Below, one piece after another: positions 16,838 through 22,190 of a DNA stretch of 22,190 bases. The stretch comes from UBA7236 sp964638865 (lineage in GTDB: Bacteria > Bacteroidota > Bacteroidia > Chitinophagales > BACL12), in contig CAZXBG010000058.1 in NCBI GenBank assembly GCA_964638865.1, positions 1-22,190 of the forward strand, read 5' to 3'. The notes below the pieces were generated by a model that saw only the letters and a list, made by a program, of their open reading frames with translations, was not told the origin of the DNA and did not search any database. A program made the translations under genes and the position numbers. The first letter of the stretch is position 1. The number at the start of each line of letters is the position of its first letter.

Positions 16838-17167
16838 TTTAAAACTCTCCAATGTTGCGGCAGGGGTTGTGTTAATTCCGGTGGCTGAGCCATTACAAAT
16901 ATAAGCTCTGCACTCATTGTTTTGGCCGTTGTCAAAATAAGGAATGTCAAGAAGGGTTTGTGCGAAATGCATGATTTTTTTGTAGGAAATGGCCTTTTGA
17001 CTTAGTGAAGTGATATTATGCGAAAAGCAGTTGGCAGTGAAAGGTGGCAGCAGATTATATTTTATTCGAGACGGTAAATTCAATATGAACTAGCATGGTA
17101 ACTTTAGTAAACATTAAAAAATAAAAGGGTGTTGCATTTTTAAAAAAGGAAGTGTTAAAAACAATAT

Positions 17168-17183
17168 GTAACCGAACGGTTAC
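17168..17183. promoter_or_regulatory. Perfect dyad GTAACCG-AA-CGGTTAC
   Basis: A 16-bp inverted repeat with 7-bp arms and a 2-nt centre, of the kind bound by TetR-family dimers. It lies in the convergent gap between the DUF58 operon and the propeller genes, with no promoter-like context and no T-tail. The operator reading is therefore a guess. Confidence 0.35.
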
Positions 17184-17232
17184 GAATCTGATCCGGACTT
17201 TGTTTATTTCGATTTACATGGTAGAACATATT

Positions 17233-19089
17233 TTACTGATGAGTAAATTTGGCCGAATAAAATTGACCATCACCTGAAACCTTTATTAAATAAACGCCCA
17301 TTTGAAGATTTGAAATATCTATTGATATGTTTCCTTCATTTTCCGTGATTTTAAAATTGGTTATTTCTTTTCCACCAATGTCATAAATTTCAATAACAGG
17401 ATCCTCCATCATATCCAACAATTCAATAAACAATATATTTGAAGTAGGATTTGGATAAACAACAATTTTAATATCTGCTAATTCACCAATTTTTAATGGA
17501 AGTGTTGTAAAATTTTCGATCGACGAAAATTCACTAAAATCTACAGCATTGCATTTTGCACGGATCTTATATTCATAATTTGTTTCCGGAAATAAAGATT
17601 TTATTGTTTTAATATTCAAGATGCTTGATTTTTTAAGCCAGGTTAGTGATCCGCTTTCCCGATACCATATCTGATACTGGTCGGCGGTTGCAATTTCATT
17701 CCAGTGAATTGTTGCTTTTGAGGTGGTAATATTATTGGTATAAATGCCTGACGGGATTCCACAATCGGCAGGATATAATTTTAATAACCAATAATCATCG
17801 GTGCCATAATTAGCTGTTGTTTTATCGCCGGTAATTCCGGATTGTGATGATCCGCCGCACAAAAAACCGCCATCGGGTAATTGTAAAATGTCTGATAAAA
17901 CATCCGGATTTTCACCACCAATGGTATTTTGCCACCCTAAATTTCCATCCGTATCCAATTGAACTATCCAGAAATCATCGAATCCGATTTTATCTTCTGT
18001 TTTATCTGCACTTAATTTAGAACTTGAAACACCTCCTGCAATAAAATCGCCTTCGGAAGTTTCAATTATTTCATGTATTGCATCATACCCACTTGCATTA
18101 ATGGTATTTTGCCATATAATATTCCCCATTGCATTTAATTTAACAACCCAATAATCTGAATTCCAGCTATTTTCGTTTTTGTCGCCGGAAATACCTGATT
18201 CGGAAGAACATCCCATAATATATCCGTTATCCAATGTTTGTTTAATGGAATAAACATAATCCACAAGATTTCCCCCGATGGTATTTTCCCATTCTGTTAT
18301 ACCATCTTCCGATAATTTTATAATCCAGCAATCGGAAACTCCGATCAGGTTTTCTGATTTTAAGGCAGATGCTCCTGATTGTGAATGCCCTGCAATGATA
18401 AATCCGTTGTCGTTCGTTTGCCTTATATCTGTTAATATGTCCACATTACTGCCACCTAATGTTTTTTGCCAAATAATATTTCCTGTTATGTTTAATTTAA
18501 GTATCCAATAATCATCAAAACCAAAACTGGTTTCCGTTTTATCCACCGAAATTCCGGAGCTTGATGAACCGCCTAAAATATAACCTCCATCTGTTGTTTG
18601 TTGCAATTGAAATAAACCTTCGTACCCGGAACCACCAATAGTATTTTGCCATTCTATATTCCCTGCGGCATTTAATTTAATTACCCAAAAGTCGAATGAT
18701 CCATAACCGGGTTCTGTTTTATCACCACTTATTGGTGAGTTAGAATTACCGCCTACGATATATCCACCATCTGAAGTAATATTTATGCAGGTAAGAAAAT
18801 CATTTGTAGTTCCTCCAAGGGTATTTTGCCATTGCAGGTTACCGAGTGCATCTGTTTTAATTATCCAGAAATCACCGTTGCCAAAACCGGCTTCCGATTT
18901 TATTCCTGAAATTCCGGAATAAGAGGTTCCGGCCAATATAAATCCTCCATCCAAAGTTTGTTTAAATTGTGCAAAATTATCTCCGTTCAAACCCCCATAA
19001 GATTGTTGCCATTCTATTTCCGGCGCTTGTGAAAAGGAAAAAAAAAATTGGAAAAAGGAAATTATTGTCAATAATAAATTTATTTTCAT
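17233..19089 (-). CDS. Secreted seven-repeat beta-propeller protein with FN3 and T9SS sorting domain
   Basis: A 618-residue secreted protein. A signal peptide ending SFSQ (1-21) is followed by seven repeats of about 60 residues (about 22-445). Each repeat runs W(Q/E)xTxGG, a DGG(Y/F)I(L/V)GG turn, SGISGDKTE and (D/F)(Y/F)W(I/V)(I/V)KL. Seven copies point to a seven-bladed propeller. Then comes a fibronectin type III domain (about 446-530; KATIHWNEIATADQYQIWYR and TNYEYKIRAKC), and a T9SS type A sorting domain (about 540-618, VVYPNPTSN to the end). No catalytic motif is seen; binding or adhesion at the cell surface is an inference. It starts 18 bp after its upstream paralogue and is probably co-transcribed with it. 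Confidence 0.87.
   Translation of the reverse strand: MKINLLLTIISFFQFFFSFSQAPEIEWQQSYGGLNGDNFAQFKQTLDGGFILAGTSYSGISGIKSEAGFGNGDFWIIKTDALGNLQWQNTLGGTTNDFLTCINITSDGGYIVGGNSNSPISGDKTEPGYGSFDFWVIKLNAAGNIEWQNTIGGSGYEGLFQLQQTTDGGYILGGSSSSGISVDKTETSFGFDDYWILKLNITGNIIWQKTLGGSNVDILTDIRQTNDNGFIIAGHSQSGASALKSENLIGVSDCWIIKLSEDGITEWENTIGGNLVDYVYSIKQTLDNGYIMGCSSESGISGDKNENSWNSDYWVVKLNAMGNIIWQNTINASGYDAIHEIIETSEGDFIAGGVSSSKLSADKTEDKIGFDDFWIVQLDTDGNLGWQNTIGGENPDVLSDILQLPDGGFLCGGSSQSGITGDKTTANYGTDDYWLLKLYPADCGIPSGIYTNNITTSKATIHWNEIATADQYQIWYRESGSLTWLKKSSILNIKTIKSLFPETNYEYKIRAKCNAVDFSEFSSIENFTTLPLKIGELADIKIVVYPNPTSNILFIELLDMMEDPVIEIYDIGGKEITNFKITENEGNISIDISNLQMGVYLIKVSGDGQFYSAKFTHQ
17761..19030 (-). repeat. 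Seven in-gene tandem repeats, period about 180 bp
   Basis: The coding repeats of the first propeller gene are visible in DNA as a recurring GGTATTTTGCCA-like word on the plus strand near 17924, 18103, 18280, 18460, 18640, 18820 and 19000, always about 180 bp apart. Copies are diverged rather than identical, so the expansion is not very recent. Confidence 0.75.
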
Positions 19090-19107
19090 AAGGATGGAAT
19101 TATTTAA

Positions 19108-21279
19108 TTATTCTATCAATAAATTTTCTTCAAATTCTATATCGTTATTAATTAACTTCACTAAATAAATACCTGTGGTTAAATTATTAATTTTAATTAC
19201 TTCATTTATATCTCCATAAGAAGAAGAAATTTGTTTTGAATACACTAATTGTCCGATATTATTATAAATTTCAATTGTTGAATAATGTATTTCTGAATTT
19301 AATTTTGCAGAAATAGTGAAAGTTTTTGTTGCAGGATTTGGATAAATCGAAAATAAATTTAGATTCATTAATTCTTCCCCTTCTCTACAAGGAACACTTA
19401 CTGAAATCACACTCGAATTCTTAAAACAACCCGTCGCCGTTTTTGTAACCCTGCATTTATAATTTCCGGCAGTTGTTGCTGTATAATTAATTGATATTGC
19501 TCCGGCGATTACTGATGCTCCTTTATACCATTGATAACTTAATCCCGCTCCAGTATTTGCACTTAAAACAACAGAGCCTCCTGCGCAGAATGTTGTTGCA
19601 CCGCCGGCAGAAATAGTGGCGGGTGGATTTTTATTTACGGTTACTGAAATACTATTTGATAGCTCACTGTCGCAGGTGCTTGTAGTTTCACAAGTATAAT
19701 TACCCGTTTTATTTGCTGAATAAGTTGATGATGTTGCACCCGCTATATTTGTTCCGTTCTTTTTCCATTGCAAAGATGTTCCGGAATGGGTTGCTGTTAA
19801 TAAAACATTTCCACCCTGACAAAATGTGGTTGCACCGCCTGCCGAAATAGAAATTGTTTCGGTAATTCCTTCATCAACAATTGCATTACAATCATCATCA
19901 ATTCCGTTACAAATTTCTGTAAAAGGAACACATCCGGTGCCTTCCAATTTCATAACCCAATAATCAGCATCTCCAATATTTGCTTCTGTTTTTTCGCCGG
20001 TAATTCCGCTATAGGAGAAACCACCTACTATATATCCACCATCAGCTGTCGTATTTATTGCGTGAACATAATCGCCTCCTAAACCTCCCAATACTGTTTG
20101 CCAGGTAATACTTCCTGTGCTTGTTAATTTTAATATCCAATAATCCCATGAGCCAGTATTTGCCTCTGTTTTATCTCCACTAATTACACTTTGTGAATAT
20201 CCTGCAACAATATATCCATTATCAACAGTTTGCGCCACAGGATTTACAAAAACATAATCCTGTCCTGAACCACCAATAGAATTTTGCCAGCTTATATTTC
20301 CTAATGCATCTAATTTAATGATCCAGTAATCAAATAATCCATTTGTTGCTTCTGTTTTATTTCCGGTAATACCGCCATCTGCCATACCTACTAATATAGA
20401 TCCACCATCCAGCGTTGGAATTGCCGAATATAAATATTCGGAAGAAGTGCCACCAAATGTTTTATCCCAAACAACTACACCGGAAGCATCTAATTTTACT
20501 ACCCAATAATCAACAAAACCATAATTGGCCTGTGTTTTATCACCGCTTATTCCGCTGGTAGAAGTACCGGCAACAATATAATCGCCATCTGCTGTTTCAC
20601 AAGCTGAATATGCAATATCGAACATTAATCCACCCACTGCATTTTGCCACAAAATATTTCCTGCTGCATCTAATTTAATGATCCAGAAATCGGTATTTCC
20701 AATTTTATTATCTGTTTTATCTCCACCTAATCCCGTATCAGATGAACCTGCAAGAATATAACCTCCATCTGATGTTGGTTGTGCATTATATAACTGATCG
20801 TTTCCAATTCCGCCATAGGCATTATCCCACGCAACTGAACCATCACTATTAAGTTTTACCACCCAATAATCGTAACCTCCCATATTGCTTTCCGACTTAT
20901 CTCCTACTCCACCGCCACTTAACGATTGTCCCCCTAAAATATAACCACCATCCGGAGTTTCTTCTACGGAATAAAAACGGTCAAAATTTCCACCGCCAAC
21001 TGTATTTTCCCATTCTATATTTCCGGCAGCATTTAATTTTACGATCCAATAATCGTCGCCACCAATATTATTTTCTGATTTATCTCCACCGATATTGCTA
21101 TCAGAATATCCTCCCATAATATACCCACCATCGGAAGTTTGGTCTATACTTATTAAAAAATCATATCCAGTTCCCCCAATGGTATTTTGCCATTCGATGG
21201 CAGGAGCCTGCGCAAAGGAGATAAAAGGATTAAAGAGAAAAGAGAAAATTGTGGGAAGTAAATAATTTTTAAATTTCAT
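19108..21279 (-). CDS. Secreted seven-repeat beta-propeller protein with MopE-like, two Ig-like and T9SS domains
   Basis: A 723-residue paralogue of the next gene on this strand. I start it at ATG 21279 (MKFKNYLL) because that places a clean signal peptide (1-24, ending ISFAQ) at the N-terminus; a reading 21 codons longer adds a polar stretch before it. Seven repeats of about 60 residues fill about 25-450 (GDKSENNIGG and DYWIVKLNAAGN in the first). Then come one MopE-like segment (EICNGIDDDCNAIVDEG, about 453-470), two Ig-like domains each opening SAGGATTFC (about 471-645), and a T9SS type A domain (about 650-723, YPNPATKTF to the end). The propeller fold is inferred from repeat count. A surface ligand-binding or adhesion role is a guess. 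Confidence 0.87.
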   Translation of the reverse strand: MKFKNYLLPTIFSFLFNPFISFAQAPAIEWQNTIGGTGYDFLISIDQTSDGGYIMGGYSDSNIGGDKSENNIGGDDYWIVKLNAAGNIEWENTVGGGNFDRFYSVEETPDGGYILGGQSLSGGGVGDKSESNMGGYDYWVVKLNSDGSVAWDNAYGGIGNDQLYNAQPTSDGGYILAGSSDTGLGGDKTDNKIGNTDFWIIKLDAAGNILWQNAVGGLMFDIAYSACETADGDYIVAGTSTSGISGDKTQANYGFVDYWVVKLDASGVVVWDKTFGGTSSEYLYSAIPTLDGGSILVGMADGGITGNKTEATNGLFDYWIIKLDALGNISWQNSIGGSGQDYVFVNPVAQTVDNGYIVAGYSQSVISGDKTEANTGSWDYWILKLTSTGSITWQTVLGGLGGDYVHAINTTADGGYIVGGFSYSGITGEKTEANIGDADYWVMKLEGTGCVPFTEICNGIDDDCNAIVDEGITETISISAGGATTFCQGGNVLLTATHSGTSLQWKKNGTNIAGATSSTYSANKTGNYTCETTSTCDSELSNSISVTVNKNPPATISAGGATTFCAGGSVVLSANTGAGLSYQWYKGASVIAGAISINYTATTAGNYKCRVTKTATGCFKNSSVISVSVPCREGEELMNLNLFSIYPNPATKTFTISAKLNSEIHYSTIEIYNNIGQLVYSKQISSSYGDINEVIKINNLTTGIYLVKLINNDIEFEENLLIE
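19940..21200 (-). repeat. Seven in-gene tandem repeats, period about 180 bp
   Basis: A TTTTGCCA/TATCCCA-like word recurs near 20094, 20280, 20460, 20640, 20820, 21001 and 21181, marking the seven blade repeats of the second propeller gene. The spacing equals that in the neighbouring paralogue. Confidence 0.75.
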
Positions 21280-21621
21280 GTAAAGGTTTTTTTGAGAAAT
21301 TAAAGACAAATTTCGTTCGATATTTTCAATAAAAATAAGCATAAACGTATAAAGTAAAGAAATAATAGGGATTTCTGACTAAAATCAGAGCCCAGTAAGC
21401 AATAAAGGGCATTAAATTCCACAAATGGGAGCAAAATGCTGCAAAACCGACTGAGGAATTTATTCAGAAGAATGTCGTTAAAATTAAATTTGATCTCAGA
21501 ATTGCCTAATTATCAACGTAATACACCGTATACATTTAAAATTTAAACGAAGGGCAAATTTTTTGCTATTTAATCTATATTAATTGTTTATTAATTGTTA
21601 AAAATTTAAAAATTGAAGAAT
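21280..21621. other. Divergent intergenic region between propeller gene and small secreted protein gene
   Basis: These 342 bp must carry promoters for both flanking genes. TAAATTTG at 21485-21492 (plus) matches the -7 consensus but is 130 nt from the next ATG and has no -33 TTG. There are small inverted repeats, TCTGA/TCAGA (21374-21389) and GCAAA/TTTGC near 21554. I see no gene or RNA. Confidence 0.4.
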
Positions 21622-21975
21622 ATGAAACCTATATTTTCTATAGTATTGTTAGCAATCTCAATGAATGCATTTGGTCAAATTTTAGGTTTTGGCGGCGATA
21701 TGTCGGGTTACTACAGTAAGACTAGTTTTTCTCCAACACAAACTTTCGAATCTATTACTATTATAGGAACTTTAATGTTAAAGAATGATATTTGGATAAT
21801 ACATGGAACGACAGGAAATGCGGGGGATTTGCAGGATTATTATCCGGGTAATTTGACCAAACCTTTTATGGTAGATGGTTTACGCGTAAGTGTAAATGCA
21901 ACTTTGGATCCAATTCCGGAAGACGTAAAAATGGCAGGGAAGCCGATCACAATTGTTACCATACAAAAAATTTAA
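21622..21975 (+). CDS. Small secreted protein of unknown function (probable OB-like beta-barrel)
   Basis: A 117-residue protein with a signal peptide (1-19, ending AFGQ) and a mature part of about 98 residues. Start taken at ATG 21622 rather than the TTG three codons earlier. The mature chain has the look of a small beta-barrel: ITIIGTLMLKNDIWIIHG, then YYPGNLTKPFMVDGLRVSVNA, then IPEDVKMAGKPITIVTIQ. The pattern 'YP.NL...F.VDGL.V......P.....GKPI.I..I' is one I associate with small uncharacterised secreted or lipoproteins of Bacteroidota. I know no function. It is a single-gene unit with its own terminator. Confidence 0.7.
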   Translation: MKPIFSIVLLAISMNAFGQILGFGGDMSGYYSKTSFSPTQTFESITIIGTLMLKNDIWIIHGTTGNAGDLQDYYPGNLTKPFMVDGLRVSVNATLDPIPEDVKMAGKPITIVTIQKI

Positions 21976-22001
21976 TATTTTATTTCACCTGATACACCAC
22001 G

Positions 22002-22037
22002 ATCTGGCTGATCTTAACAGAGATGCCAGATTTTTTT
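22002..22037 (+). terminator. Rho-independent terminator of the small secreted protein gene
   Basis: ATCTGGC (22002-22008) pairs with GCCAGAT (22025-22031), and an inner ATCT/AGAT stem (22011-22014, 22021-22024) continues it past a 2-nt bulge. A run of seven T ends at 22037. It lies 27 nt after the stop codon. From 22038 to the window end I see no gene. Confidence 0.8.
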
Positions 22038-22190
22038 GTACACAAGACAGATTTTTATTTTCGAAAACTTTGGTAAGTGGTGAGTAGGTAATCGAAACCC
22101 GATTTTTTTCTCCTTACAAATGCCTCTTGACAATTTTGTGAGCTGTGAGAATGTTATGAGTGAAGGTTTCTGAATCATTCATGCAATGAG

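Noticed and set aside
16772..17083. Minus-strand open frame of about 103 codons (and an overlapping 75-codon frame at 16723-16950)
   Set aside because: The longer frame starts at TTG, both run through the repeat patch, no known domain or signal is visible, and the composition looks non-coding. Better explained as repeat-derived DNA.
17761..21200. 180-bp periodicity considered as a CRISPR or satellite array
   Set aside because: The period is in frame, copies are diverged and encode a regular 60-residue protein repeat; there are no short identical repeats with unique spacers.
22120..22190. TTGACA-like word and nearby ATGs at the right edge as a new gene start
   Set aside because: The phylum uses a different promoter consensus, and no frame long enough to judge remains before the window ends.

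Overview
The window comes from an AT-rich member of the Bacteroidota. Three secreted proteins end in type IX secretion (T9SS) C-terminal sorting domains, several genes are preceded by the phylum's TAnnTTTG -7 promoter box, and the gene families present (DUF1569, the SpoIIM/DUF4129/DUF4350/MoxR/DUF58 cluster, MopE-like and Ig-like modules) are usual for it. I cannot place it below phylum with confidence. I see no tRNA, rRNA, CRISPR array, transposase or integrase.

Left part (1-7.6 kb). A secreted formylglycine sulfatase with MopE-like, Ig-like and T9SS domains lies on the minus strand behind a strong hairpin terminator. Divergent from it are a class I glutamine amidotransferase and a probable ATP-grasp ligase, which together look like an amide-forming pair. 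Then come a small jelly-roll-like lipoprotein, a DUF1569 (DinB-fold) protein and an overlapping four-helix membrane protein (PF06541-like). The last converges on, and overlaps by 8 bp, a membrane fatty acid desaturase on the minus strand.

Centre (7.7-16.7 kb). The ribosome-associated GTPase TypA/BipA and an RDD membrane protein are on the minus strand. Divergent from RDD is a tight five-gene plus-strand operon: SpoIIM-family membrane protein (with an extra C-terminal membrane half), DUF4129, DUF4350, MoxR AAA+ ATPase and DUF58 protein. Three of its four junctions are 4-bp start/stop overlaps and the fourth is a 6-bp gap. The gene order suggests an inner-membrane machine driven by the MoxR ATPase, with DUF58 as its vWA-like partner.

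Right part (16.7-22.2 kb). A gene-free stretch of about 490 bp holds a GC-rich repeat-laden patch and a perfect 16-bp dyad. It is followed on the minus strand by two tandem paralogues, each with exactly seven repeats of about 60 residues (predicted seven-bladed beta-propellers), with different C-terminal modules before a T9SS signal. A small secreted protein of a poorly known family with a clear terminator closes the window.

Several starts were moved from TTG or upstream codons to better ones: the lipoprotein, desaturase, first propeller gene and small secreted protein use ATG, and the PF06541-like gene uses an overlapping GTG. TTG was kept only for the DUF4350 gene, where the overlap and the membrane segment require it.
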